From Polaribacter sp. L3A8 (GTDB taxonomy: Bacteria; Bacteroidota; Bacteroidia; Flavobacteriales; Flavobacteriaceae), in contig NZ_CP047026.1 of assembly GCF_009796785.1 (NCBI RefSeq), positions 3,268,501 through 3,332,500 of the forward strand: a DNA stretch of 64,000 nt, written 5' to 3'. The number at the start of each line of letters is the position of its first letter. The stretch's first letter is position 1. This document shows positions 1 through 8,470 of this stretch, piece by piece. Both the position numbers and the translations under genes were made by a program. The notes below the pieces were generated by a model, which saw only the letters and a program-made list of their open reading frames with translations, had not been told where the DNA came from and ran no database searches.

Positions 1-1743
1 TCAATAGCAATGATTTTATCATTATTTGTAGCTTTAACAATTACGCCTTATTTAGGATATATTTTCTTAAAAGAGAAAGATAAAAAAGACGTTGAAGAAA
101 AACCAGAAAAACCTTTAGAAGAAACCTTTATTTATAAAATTTATAACAAATTTGAAAGACCGTTGTTAGAAAACGGAAAGAAACGTTGGTTGTTTTTAGG
201 CGGAACATTTGTTTTATTGATGGCAACAATGGTGTTGTTTTTTACAAAATCGGTTGCCGTAAAAATGTTGCCTTTTGATAACAAAAATGAGTTTCAGGTA
301 GTAATTGATATGCCAGAAGGCACTACTTTAGAACGTACAGGTGTTGTAACTCAAGAAATTGCACAGTATTTAGCAACTAGACCAGAAGTGGTTAATTATC
401 AGAATTATATAGGTACTTCTGCACCGATTACTTTTAATGGTTTGGTACGTCATTACGATTTACGTGGAGGTTCTAATATGGCTGATATTCAGGTAAATTT
501 AATAGATAAGGAAGAAAGAACTATTCAGAGTCACGGAATTGCAAAGTTATTAAGACCCGAAATTCAGAAAATAGCAAAGAAATACAATGCAAATGTAAAG
601 TTAGTAGAGGTACCACCAGGACCACCAGTTTTATCTACTATTGTTGCTGAGGTTTATGGACCTGATTATAATGAGCAGATTAAGATAGCAAATAGCGTTC
701 AGAATATTTTAAAGAATACAGAAGATGTTGTTGATATTGATTGGATGGTAGAAGATGATCAAACAGAATATCAATTTAATATTAATAAAGAAAAAGCCAT
801 GTTGTATGGTGTTGCACCACAACAAATTGCTTATACCATGAATATGGCTTTGTCTAACCGTGCTATTACTACTTTGTATGATGAAGATGCGGTGAGTCAA
901 GTTGGGTTGGTATTAGCTTTAGATGAAAAAGAGAAATCTACCATTTCTGATATTTCTCAATTAAAAGTAAAATCTAAACAAGGTAATTTAGTGCCTATTG
1001 CAGATTTGGTAGAGATTAAAGAAAACATTGCTGCAAAAAGTATTTACAGAAAAAACCAAAAGCGTGTAGTTTATGTAGTGGCAGATATGGCAGGAGAATT
1101 AGAGAGTCCGGCATACGCAATTTTAGGAATGGAAGAAAAATTAAATAAGATAACACTTCCTGAAGGATATAAATTGGATGAAATGTATTTGGGGCAGCCA
1201 GAATTTGAAGATAATTATACCGTGAAATGGGATGGAGAATGGCAAATTACTTTAGAGGTTTTTAGAGATTTAGGAATCGCCTTTTTAGGTGCTATTATTT
1301 TAATTTATATTTTAATTGTTGGATGGTTTCAAAACTTTAAAGCACCCATTGTAATGATGGTTGCCATACCGTTATCATTAATAGGAATTGTTTTAGGACA
1401 CTGGATTATGGGCGCATTTTTTACAGCAACTTCTTTTATTGGAATGATTGCACTGGCAGGAATTATGGTTCGGAATTCTGTTTTATTGATAGATTTTATC
1501 AACTTAAGAACAGATGAAGGCATTCCTTTAAAACAAGCTTGTATTGAGGCAGGAGCAGTAAGAACAACACCAATTTTATTAACTGCCGGAACCGTAGTTA
1601 TAGGAGCATTTGTTATTTTGTTTGATCCTATCTTTCAAGGACTAGCCATATCATTAATGGGAGGAACTATTGTTTCTACAGTATTAACGTTATTGGTTGT
1701 GCCTTTAGTTTACTATATGATAGAGAAGAAAAATTATAAATAA
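1..1743 (+). CDS. RND efflux transporter, C-terminal part (5' truncated by window)
   Basis: Inner-membrane proton-driven RND pump subunit of the CusA/AcrB superfamily; it exports metals or small toxic compounds with a periplasmic adaptor and an outer-membrane channel. The reading frame is open from base 1, so the ATG at 10 is internal. Visible parts are a membrane segment (SLFVALTITPYLG), a large periplasmic porter domain (about residues 85-400), then the C-terminal membrane bundle (GAIILIYILIVGWFQ, GMIALAGIMVRNSVLLIDF) and the conserved EAGAVRTTPILLTAG stretch. The stop is followed by an inverted repeat and two small genes on the same strand that probably belong to the same system. The substrate cannot be read from this fragment; a heavy-metal role is suggested only by the neighbours. 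Confidence 0.93.
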   Translation, partial: SIAMILSLFVALTITPYLGYIFLKEKDKKDVEEKPEKPLEETFIYKIYNKFERPLLENGKKRWLFLGGTFVLLMATMVLFFTKSVAVKMLPFDNKNEFQVVIDMPEGTTLERTGVVTQEIAQYLATRPEVVNYQNYIGTSAPITFNGLVRHYDLRGGSNMADIQVNLIDKEERTIQSHGIAKLLRPEIQKIAKKYNANVKLVEVPPGPPVLSTIVAEVYGPDYNEQIKIANSVQNILKNTEDVVDIDWMVEDDQTEYQFNINKEKAMLYGVAPQQIAYTMNMALSNRAITTLYDEDAVSQVGLVLALDEKEKSTISDISQLKVKSKQGNLVPIADLVEIKENIAAKSIYRKNQKRVVYVVADMAGELESPAYAILGMEEKLNKITLPEGYKLDEMYLGQPEFEDNYTVKWDGEWQITLEVFRDLGIAFLGAIILIYILIVGWFQNFKAPIVMMVAIPLSLIGIVLGHWIMGAFFTATSFIGMIALAGIMVRNSVLLIDFINLRTDEGIPLKQACIEAGAVRTTPILLTAGTVVIGAFVILFDPIFQGLAISLMGGTIVSTVLTLLVVPLVYYMIEKKNYK

Positions 1744-1754
1744 AAAATTAGTAG

Positions 1755-1824
1755 CCCGCGGATTACACGGATTTTCGCAGATAGAAATAGTATTAATCTG
1801 CGATTATCAGCGAAATCAGCGGGG
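1755..1824. repeat. Palindromic intergenic repeat (cccgcggatt...aatcagcggg)
   Basis: The arms CCCGCGGATT and AATCAGCGGG enclose a second pair, CGCAGAT and ATCTGCG, giving a nested imperfect palindrome of about 70 bp that is clearly richer in GC than its surroundings. It sits between the efflux pump and the next gene. From memory this belongs to a repeat type common between genes in Flavobacteriia. It could fold as RNA and attenuate or stabilise the message. Confidence 0.6.
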
Positions 1825-1838
1825 AAAAACAAAAAAAA

Positions 1839-2144
1839 ATGAAATTAGTAATAGTTACAGCAGTAGAAGAGTTTCAGAAAGATATTTTAAACATCTTTAA
1901 AAAAGCAAATATTGAAAATTTTAGTAGTTCTGATATTGATGGGCATAAAAATACTCCTTCATTATTAAAAGCTTCTAATTGGTTTTCTGGAGAGAAAAAT
2001 GGTAATGGATCGATTATGTTCTTTTCATTTACTAAAACAGATAAAATTGATGGTCTTTTTACGATTATAAAAGAGTTTAATAACAATTTAGAAACTAATA
2101 ACCCTATAAGAGCCATTGTGCTTCCTGTAGAAAGATTTATATAA
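1839..2144 (+). CDS. Small PII-like/DUF3240-type protein
   Basis: A 101-residue soluble protein with no signal peptide or membrane segment. The start MKLVIVTAVEEFQKDI and the alternating pattern of strands and helices resemble the PII-like fold of small proteins encoded beside metal-efflux RND pumps (DUF3240 type). That is a judgement by eye, not a database match. It lies 95 bp after the RND gene, across a palindromic repeat, and 19 bp before the next small membrane protein, so co-transcription is likely. A role in sensing or tuning the pump is an inference. The ATG follows an A-rich stretch without a Shine-Dalgarno sequence, normal for this phylum. Confidence 0.75.
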   Translation: MKLVIVTAVEEFQKDILNIFKKANIENFSSSDIDGHKNTPSLLKASNWFSGEKNGNGSIMFFSFTKTDKIDGLFTIIKEFNNNLETNNPIRAIVLPVERFI

Positions 2145-2163
2145 TTTAAAAAAAAGATAAAAA

Positions 2164-2349
2164 ATGTTAAACAAATATTTTAGAGTAATTGTAGGAGTAA
2201 TGGTTTTATTAAGTGTGGTGCTTTCGGTTTACGTAAGCCAAAACTGGATGTGGTTTACCGTTTTTATAGGGGTGAATTTAATTCAGTCTGCATTTACAAA
2301 ATGGTGTTTGTTAGAAACCATTTTAGTGAAATTAGGAGTTAAAAAATAA
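2164..2349 (+). CDS. DUF2892-type small inner-membrane protein
   Basis: A 61-residue protein with two hydrophobic segments (about residues 7-24 and 30-46) and the motif NLIQSAFTKWCLLETIL, typical of the DUF2892/YgaP-like membrane domain often found alone or fused to rhodanese domains. It is the third gene of the apparent efflux cluster. Function is unknown for the family; a link to metal or sulfur handling comes from context only. The conserved TKWC cysteine is present. Confidence 0.85.
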   Translation: MLNKYFRVIVGVMVLLSVVLSVYVSQNWMWFTVFIGVNLIQSAFTKWCLLETILVKLGVKK

Positions 2350-2370
2350 GAGCTCATCTAAAATTGATAC

Positions 2371-3264
2371 TTATTCGATAATTTTTTCTGGTTGTTTTAA
2401 AAGATATTTTATAGAATAAGTTCTTGTAAAATGTGCTCCATAAAAGAGAATTAAGCTTGTGTAAGAAACCCATAACATTATTAAAATTATTGAGCCCGCA
2501 GCACCATAAGTAGAACCTGGTTCTAGTTCGCTAAAATAAATTGCAAGTAAATATTTACCAACAACAAAAAGAATAGATGTTAATAAAGCACCAATTCTAA
2601 CAGCTCTCCATGGTACATTTGCATTTGGTAAAATTTTAAACATAGCTGCAAAAACAAAATAAATAGAAGCTAAAGAAATAAAAATATCCAACGTAAAAAT
2701 AGAATTCACTAAATCACTAGAAATAATATTTTTTAAATTTTCTCCAAAAGTACTTAGTAGTGAAGTTAAGACGAGGCTTATTAATAGTAAGAACACAATA
2801 ATAAGGATAAAACCAAAACTTTTTAATCTTACAAAAATAGTTTCTAAAACACCATTTTTAAACCTAGGTTTAGCATTCCAAATGGAATCTAAAATATTTT
2901 GTATTTGAAAAAATACACCTGTAGAACCGTATATTAAAGTTGCAATTCCAATTATTGTTGTAAAAAATGAAGTTTTTTTATCTCCATCATTAACCATCAT
3001 TCCTTTTATTGTATTTGCTGTTTCTGTACCAATAGCGTTCGATATTTCGTTTAAAATTTGTCCTTCTACAATTTCTTTTCCCCAAATAGAGCCAACTAGG
3101 TTAAAAATGATTATTATAAGCGCAGGTAAAGAGAGTATTGCATAATAAGCAATAATTGCAGCTTTATTAAAAGGGTCATCATTAAACCAAGATTTTGCAC
3201 TTGTTATTAATAATTCGGGCAAATGTTTTAGTTTGAATTTAATTTTATCTTTTTGCTTTGTCAT
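2371..3264 (-). CDS. YihY/virulence factor BrkB family membrane protein
   Basis: Predicted inner-membrane protein of about 297 residues with a short basic N-terminus and about six membrane segments, including AIIAYYAILSLPALIIIIFN and IILIMLWVSYTSLILFYGAH, characteristic of the YihY/BrkB family. The family's function is unresolved (once misnamed RNase BN). I chose the ATG at 3264 (MTKQKDK); the frame also permits an upstream TTG three codons earlier. The gene converges on the DUF2892 gene with only 21 bp between the stops. A hairpin at 3278-3320 separates it from the upstream receptor gene. Confidence 0.9.
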   Translation of the reverse strand: MTKQKDKIKFKLKHLPELLITSAKSWFNDDPFNKAAIIAYYAILSLPALIIIIFNLVGSIWGKEIVEGQILNEISNAIGTETANTIKGMMVNDGDKKTSFFTTIIGIATLIYGSTGVFFQIQNILDSIWNAKPRFKNGVLETIFVRLKSFGFILIIVFLLLISLVLTSLLSTFGENLKNIISSDLVNSIFTLDIFISLASIYFVFAAMFKILPNANVPWRAVRIGALLTSILFVVGKYLLAIYFSELEPGSTYGAAGSIILIMLWVSYTSLILFYGAHFTRTYSIKYLLKQPEKIIE

Positions 3265-3277
3265 ACAAAGCAAAAAT

Positions 3278-3320
3278 ACACATTGAAAAAGAATTTACAT
3301 ATTTATTTTTCAATGTGTGT
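3278..3320 (-). terminator. Hairpin terminator after the beta-barrel receptor gene
   Basis: Arms ACACATTGAAAAA and TTTTTCAATGTGT pair over 13 bp around a 15-base loop. On the minus strand the hairpin is followed by a run of T; on the plus strand by TTTTT as well, so it may work both ways. It lies 83 bp past the stop of the receptor gene (3403-6144) and just upstream of the YihY-family start. Confidence 0.65.
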
Positions 3321-3402
3321 TTTTAGTGTAATATATGCTGCTAATTTTTTAAGTTGTAAAAGAAGTATTAAATTCTACTTTTTAGTTTATATAATTTAGA
3401 AT

Positions 3403-6144
3403 TTATCCTCTATGTCTTCTTCTATTTCTAGGCTCAAATTTTTTACCTTCGCCTCCTAAACTATTAAATTTCCACGTAAAAGTTAACATTGCATATTGTT
3501 TTAGTACTGTACTAGAAGAATCTTGAATGTAATCTTCTGTAGCAACTCTTCTTGCATTTGTGTTTTGATTTAAGATGTCATACACCTTTATACCCAATGC
3601 TCCTTGGTCTTTTAAGATTGAATATCTTAAAGTAGTATTCCAGAACCAAGCACTTTTTTGAAAACCATCTGCAATATTTGGGTTGTAGTTAAATTTTACA
3701 TCATTTCTCCATTCTATTTTTTTTGGTAAAAATGTAGCTGTACTTATTAACACATCGTGACTGGTAAAATTTTTATCGCTAAATCGTTCTATGTCGTAGG
3801 TGTTTTTGTTTACAGAAATAGAATATGAAGGTCTAATTTGTAAGATATCGTCCCACATAAAATCAAAACCAATTCTTGGTGAAATGCTAGTTGTTTTACT
3901 CGAGTATTGTACACCATTGTTAAAATTTATATTTTTATTATGGTTACCAAATACTTTAAATTCAGTTTTTAAACTACCAAAATCTTCCCATTTTTTGGTA
4001 ACACTATAACTTCCGCCTGCTTGCATGTTATAAAAGCCATCTACATTTGCGTAAGAAGTTTCTCTAATAAGTGTATTTGTGTCTATTATGGTATTTGCAA
4101 CCACTCTATCATTTGTAAAAGAAAGGTTACCAAAAGCCCAAAAACCAGTTCTTTCTTTCCAATTAAAATTAGATATTCCAAAACGCAAACTGTGTGTTTT
4201 TGTTGGGGCTAATTCTGGATTACCTGTTACAATATTTAATGGGTTAGATTCATCTCTAAAGGGTTGTAGTTGAGATAATGAAGGTGTACCGTTTCTAAAA
4301 TTATATCTTAATCTATAACTACTTGTTCTATCTTTTCGATACCTAAGGTTTACTCCGTATTCTAAATTATTAAAATCTCTCGTTAAATTGGTTTCTGGTC
4401 TTAAGAAATCTTTGTTTTCTAGGGTTCTATTTACATAAGATACTTTTGCAGATGTAGACCATTTATCATTTCTAAACTCTAGTTTTGCACTCGGTTTTTT
4501 TACGTTGTCTAAATACTCAAAATCTGTACTTAATAAATTACTAAAGGCTGTGTAGTCACTTGTATTTTGATCAAAATTAAAAGTACTTCTTTTTCTTTTC
4601 GTTTTTGTGTTTGAATATTCATAACCTACATCAAAAAATAAAAGTTTAGATACTAATGGAAAACGATATACAACCTCACTACCTGTTTCTACGATGTCTG
4701 TAATTCCGTCTGAAAATTGGTCTCTAATAATTTGATCTGGATTGGTACCATAAATATTTGTTTCTGATTTTACCAAATCTTCAGTTTCCGTTTTTTTAAC
4801 ATTTACCGTTAGTTCTACTTTTAAAAAGGCGCCGTTATCACCAAATAACTTGGTTAGATTTATTTCGTTATCAATTTTTTTAATGTTAGAATCTGCAATA
4901 GAATTAGAGTTAGAGTCGTTGGTAAGATCATTAATATCATTAAAACTTTCTGAATTACTCATAAAGGTGTTTTTATTGATGTCTGCATTAAAATCAGTTT
5001 CAATATCAATTCTAAAAGTACTATCAATTTCAATTTCAAAATCTACGCTTGCGTCATGGCTATCACTTTCGTTAAAAGAAGTGTTATTCGATTTTCTGAT
5101 AAAGCTTGTTCCATCAGATAAAAAGGTTTCTCTGTCGCTGGTTGTTTTATTATCCGAATTACTGTTTTTATAGAAGTAGTCGCTAGAGAGTTCAAATATA
5201 TTTCCAAAAGCATTGATATAATTTACCCCATAATTGTTAGAAGTAACAATACCTTGTCCACCACCAAAACTTCTGTTGTTACCGCCAAACTGTAATCTTT
5301 GGTTTCCAAAACTAAAACCAGGTGAGTTTACATTGTTACCACCTGCTAAAAGACCAATTCTTTCGCTTTGTTTAAAACGAGTTGCCATACCTGCATATTC
5401 ATATCTACCATCGGTACCTTTACCTGCGGCAACTTTACCAAAATACCCTTTATTGTTTTCTTTTTTAATAGTTAAGTTAATGGTTTTGTTTTCTCCATCA
5501 GAATCTTCACCAGCAAATGCTTGAGCTTTTGTTTTTGTATCCGAAATTTGTATTTTTTCAATAATATCTTTGGTAAGGTTTCTGGTTGTAATGGTTGGGT
5601 CGTTACCAAAAAAGGGTTTTCCGTTTACCAATATTTTATTTACCTCTTTTCCGTTTACGGTAATATTACCTTCATCATCAACCTCTACACCGGGTAGTTT
5701 TTTAAGTAAATCTTCTACATTTGCATCTTTCTTGGTTTTAAAAGATTTTACATTAAACTCTACGGTATCTTTTTTAATTGTGATAGGAGCACTAGATCTA
5801 ATTACAATGGCATCTAATACGTTTGCAGGTTCTAATATTATGGTACCAATACTTTGGTTTTTTACAGTTACTATTTTACTGTAAGGCTTATAACCAAGAT
5901 AAGAAACTACTAGTTTTACTTTAGCATCTGCAGTTGTACCACCTACATTAAAATACCCTTTAGAGTTTGTAATGGTATATGCAATAATACTACTGTCTTT
6001 TAACCTTTCTGTATGTACTGTTGCAGATTCTAAGAACTCATTGTCTTCTGCGGATTTTATGTTTCCTCTTAATTCAAATGATTTTGTTTGCGAATACGTG
6101 AGGCAACTTAAAAGTAAGCAAGTTAATAAAAGAAGTTTCTTCAT
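3403..6144 (-). CDS. Outer-membrane beta-barrel receptor (TonB-receptor-like, CarboxypepD-reg domain)
   Basis: A 913-residue outer-membrane protein. Residues 1-18 form a signal peptide ending near TYSQ. A carboxypeptidase-regulatory-like Ig fold follows (about 23-110), then a plug domain (about 115-230, with LLKKLPGVEVDDEGNITVNG and ILVNGKPFFGNDP), then a beta-barrel to the C-terminus. This order fits the Bacteroidota 'outer membrane beta-barrel family 3' group related to TonB-dependent receptors. The C-terminus ends in a basic tail (FEPRNRRRHRG) instead of a final aromatic strand residue. Substrate unknown. The gene stands alone, with a terminator downstream and a 337-bp upstream gap. Confidence 0.9.
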   Translation of the reverse strand: MKKLLLLTCLLLSCLTYSQTKSFELRGNIKSAEDNEFLESATVHTERLKDSSIIAYTITNSKGYFNVGGTTADAKVKLVVSYLGYKPYSKIVTVKNQSIGTIILEPANVLDAIVIRSSAPITIKKDTVEFNVKSFKTKKDANVEDLLKKLPGVEVDDEGNITVNGKEVNKILVNGKPFFGNDPTITTRNLTKDIIEKIQISDTKTKAQAFAGEDSDGENKTINLTIKKENNKGYFGKVAAGKGTDGRYEYAGMATRFKQSERIGLLAGGNNVNSPGFSFGNQRLQFGGNNRSFGGGQGIVTSNNYGVNYINAFGNIFELSSDYFYKNSNSDNKTTSDRETFLSDGTSFIRKSNNTSFNESDSHDASVDFEIEIDSTFRIDIETDFNADINKNTFMSNSESFNDINDLTNDSNSNSIADSNIKKIDNEINLTKLFGDNGAFLKVELTVNVKKTETEDLVKSETNIYGTNPDQIIRDQFSDGITDIVETGSEVVYRFPLVSKLLFFDVGYEYSNTKTKRKRSTFNFDQNTSDYTAFSNLLSTDFEYLDNVKKPSAKLEFRNDKWSTSAKVSYVNRTLENKDFLRPETNLTRDFNNLEYGVNLRYRKDRTSSYRLRYNFRNGTPSLSQLQPFRDESNPLNIVTGNPELAPTKTHSLRFGISNFNWKERTGFWAFGNLSFTNDRVVANTIIDTNTLIRETSYANVDGFYNMQAGGSYSVTKKWEDFGSLKTEFKVFGNHNKNINFNNGVQYSSKTTSISPRIGFDFMWDDILQIRPSYSISVNKNTYDIERFSDKNFTSHDVLISTATFLPKKIEWRNDVKFNYNPNIADGFQKSAWFWNTTLRYSILKDQGALGIKVYDILNQNTNARRVATEDYIQDSSSTVLKQYAMLTFTWKFNSLGGEGKKFEPRNRRRHRG

Positions 6145-6481
6145 TTTTGTTTGGTTGATTGGTTATTTGAGTAAGGTTTGAATAACTGTAACTAAATTTC
6201 TAGGCAAAGGTTTAATCAAATAATTAGATAATCTATTTTTTAACACAACTTTGGGATTTTGACGGGTTTAATCGCTTTTTTATGTTAAAAAGAACAAGGT
6301 TATTTCTGTGTTATAAAGTAGGTCTTTATATTAAATTAGTTGAGGTTTTTTAGTATTAGTACTTTCCTTCTGATGTAAAGAAGTTGTAGTTTGGATAAAA
6401 ATATAGGACGAATGCATTTTTTAATTTCTTATTTTTATTTGTTCTAAATAAAAGCTTATATTTGCAGCATAATTATTTGTA
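6145..6481. other. Intergenic gap upstream of the receptor gene
   Basis: 337 bp between the divergent receptor gene and a small Cys-rich ORF. It is AT-rich and without an ORF that looks real. The right end holds a promoter-like TATATTTG at 6457-6464 with TTTG at 6438-6441 reading toward the small ORF (spacing 15, shorter than usual). I could not identify a convincing promoter for the receptor. Confidence 0.5.
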
Positions 6482-6655
6482 ATGATTGTTTTTTATACTG
6501 AAAGTAAGCCTGTAGTATCTTTGTTAAATGCATCTGTTTGTGATAGTGTTTGTTCTTCTAACTGCATAAAACCAAAAAGTAGCTGTTGCAATAAGTATAA
6601 AAAAAAGGGCATCAACTGTAAGCGATGCCCTAATATTTTGCTAAAAGCTTCTTAG
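6482..6655 (+). CDS. Possible 57-residue Cys-rich small protein
   Basis: ATG at 6482, TAG at 6653-6655. The product carries seven cysteines at residues 20, 24, 28, 35, 36, 46 and 49, arranged as CxxxCxxxC, CC, and a final CKRCP, with a lysine-rich stretch (CCNKYKKKG). Such spacing suggests metal or Fe-S binding, or a small redox/export peptide. A TATATTTG box lies 18 bp upstream of the start. The 3' part coincides with a hairpin that serves as terminator for the opposing acyl-CoA dehydrogenase gene, so part of the sequence has a second constraint. I cannot name the family; real coding status rests on cysteine clustering and promoter position. Confidence 0.5.
   Translation: MIVFYTESKPVVSLLNASVCDSVCSSNCIKPKSSCCNKYKKKGINCKRCPNILLKAS
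6599..6630 (-). terminator. Intrinsic terminator for the acyl-CoA dehydrogenase gene
   Basis: Read on the minus strand, GGGCATC pairs with GATGCCC around a 9-base loop and is directly followed by eight T residues. It lies 95 bp past the stop of the dehydrogenase gene and inside the small Cys-rich ORF on the other strand. Confidence 0.7.
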
Positions 6656-6725
6656 TATATTATTTTTCTGTTAAACCGTTTTAATTTAAGGCGGTTATTA
6701 TAAATATAAAAAAAGTGTGTAATTT

Positions 6726-7904
6726 TTATTTAAAAGCACTTAAACCTGTTACGTCTAGGCCTGTAATTAATAAATGAATATCATGCGTTCCTTCGTAGGT
6801 AATTACACTTTCTAGGTTCATCATGTGGCGCATAATAGAATACTCGCCAGTAATTCCCATTCCGCCTAACATTTGTCTTGCTTCTCTTGCAATAGTAATT
6901 GCCATGTCTACATTATTTCGTTTTGCCATAGAAATTTGCGCAGAGGTTGCTTTTTCTTCGTTTCTTAAAGTACCGAGTCTCCAAGCTAATAATTGCGCTT
7001 TGGTGATTTCTGTAATCATTTCAGCTAATTTTTTTTGTTGTAATTGAAACTGACCAATAGGTTTGCCAAATTGTTCGCGCTCCTTACAATAGCGTAATGC
7101 AGTGTCATAGCAATCCATAGCAGCGCCAATTGCGCCCCAAGCAATTCCGAAACGAGCCGAATCTAAACAACCTAATGGTGCTCCTAATCCAGATTTATTT
7201 GGTAACAAGTTTTCTTTGGGCACTTTTACATTATCAAAAATAAGTTCTCCGGTTGCAGAAGCACGTAGAGACCATTTATTATGCGTTGTAGGTGTTGTAA
7301 AACCTTCCATTCCGCGTTCTACTAATAAACCATGAATTCTACCTTCTTCATTTTTTGCCCAAACAACGGCAACTTGTGCAAAAGGAGCGTTAGAAATCCA
7401 CATTTTTGCACCATTTAAAAGATAATGATCTCCCATGTCTTTAAACTTCGTTTCCATGCCCGAAGGATTAGAACCGTGATTTGGTTCTGTTAATCCAAAG
7501 CATCCCATCCATTTGCCAGAAGCTAATTTTGGTAAATATTTTTTACGTTGTGCTTCATTTCCATAAGTGTAAATAGGATACATTACTAAAGAAGATTGTA
7601 CAGAAGCAGTAGAACGAACACCAGAATCTCCACGTTCTATTTCTTGCATAATTAATCCGTAAGAAATTTGATCTAAACCTGCTCCACCATATTCTTCTGG
7701 TATATAGGGGCCAAAAGCACCAATTTCTGCCAAACCTCCAATAATTTGAGTAGGAAATTCTGCTTTCTGAGCATATTCTTCGATAATAGGAGAAACATCG
7801 CGTTTTACCCAATCTCTTGCAGCATCTCGTATTAACTTGTGTTCTTCCGTTAATAAATCATCTAAATTATAATAATCTGGAGCTTGAAAAAGATCTTGTT
7901 TCAT
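6726..7904 (-). CDS. Acyl-CoA dehydrogenase (glutaryl-CoA dehydrogenase-like)
   Basis: FAD-dependent soluble enzyme of 392 residues that introduces a double bond into an acyl-CoA thioester and passes electrons to ETF. All three domains are visible: helical N-terminus (EEHKLIRDAARDWV), the middle beta domain with the FAD-binding GLTEPNHGSNPSGMET, and the C-terminal helical domain with CKEREQFGKPIGQFQLQQ. The catalytic base is Glu near residue 371 in TYEGTHDIH. This length and YEGTHDIH motif are typical of glutaryl-CoA dehydrogenases, which also decarboxylate to crotonyl-CoA in lysine/tryptophan breakdown. It is a single gene with its own terminator; a minus-strand TATATTTG lies upstream near 7970. 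Confidence 0.92.
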   Translation of the reverse strand: MKQDLFQAPDYYNLDDLLTEEHKLIRDAARDWVKRDVSPIIEEYAQKAEFPTQIIGGLAEIGAFGPYIPEEYGGAGLDQISYGLIMQEIERGDSGVRSTASVQSSLVMYPIYTYGNEAQRKKYLPKLASGKWMGCFGLTEPNHGSNPSGMETKFKDMGDHYLLNGAKMWISNAPFAQVAVVWAKNEEGRIHGLLVERGMEGFTTPTTHNKWSLRASATGELIFDNVKVPKENLLPNKSGLGAPLGCLDSARFGIAWGAIGAAMDCYDTALRYCKEREQFGKPIGQFQLQQKKLAEMITEITKAQLLAWRLGTLRNEEKATSAQISMAKRNNVDMAITIAREARQMLGGMGITGEYSIMRHMMNLESVITYEGTHDIHLLITGLDVTGLSAFK

Positions 7905-8077
7905 GTTTTGATATCTAAAAATTATACTATTAGTTTTTTTATGGGGTTGTTTAATTGTGTTATTTTAAACAAATATATGTATTGTTGTTAAATTTTAATT
8001 GATTTTAAATTAAAAATTAATAAAGTTAAAGATACAAAATCTATTAAAAGTAGATGATTTCTATTAAGTTTGTAAAT

Positions 8078-8470
8078 ATGAAGCATACCCTAGGAAAAGA
8101 AGAACGTTTAAAAAGCAAAAAGCTAATAGAAAGGTTGTATACGGAGAGAAATTCTGTAAAAGCGTTTCCTCTTAGAATGATTTTTTTACAAACAGAACAT
8201 ACATCAAATTTTCCTGCTCAGGTTGGTGTTTCTGTTCCAAAACGAAACTTTAAGTCTGCTGTAGATAGAAATCGATTGAAACGATTAATGCGAGAATCTT
8301 ATCGTTTGCAAAAAGAAATTGTGTACAATAATTTAGAAAAACCGTATATTTTTATGATTTCGTATATTGGAAAAGAAGCATGTAACTATGATGAAATGTT
8401 CTTAAAAATGGAAAAATTGTTAACTCGGTTTGCAGACGAAACCAAAAATATAAATAATGATAAAGTTTAA
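8078..8470 (+). CDS. rnpA: Ribonuclease P protein component
   Basis: Small basic protein (130 residues) that binds the RNase P RNA for 5' maturation of tRNAs. The family signature is present as SVPKRNFKSAVDRNRLKRLMRE, preceded by MKHTLGKEERLKSKK. I chose the ATG at 8078 because family members begin here; the frame is open to an ATG eight codons upstream. The stop overlaps the start of the next gene (the S41 protease) by 14 bp, implying translational coupling. rpmH, the usual neighbour in other phyla, is absent. Confidence 0.95.
   Translation: MKHTLGKEERLKSKKLIERLYTERNSVKAFPLRMIFLQTEHTSNFPAQVGVSVPKRNFKSAVDRNRLKRLMRESYRLQKEIVYNNLEKPYIFMISYIGKEACNYDEMFLKMEKLLTRFADETKNINNDKV

Noticed and set aside
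4850-5173. 107-codon and similar ORFs antisense to the beta-barrel gene
   Set aside because: They are shadows of the receptor's reading frame with unlikely composition (runs of Ser and Leu).
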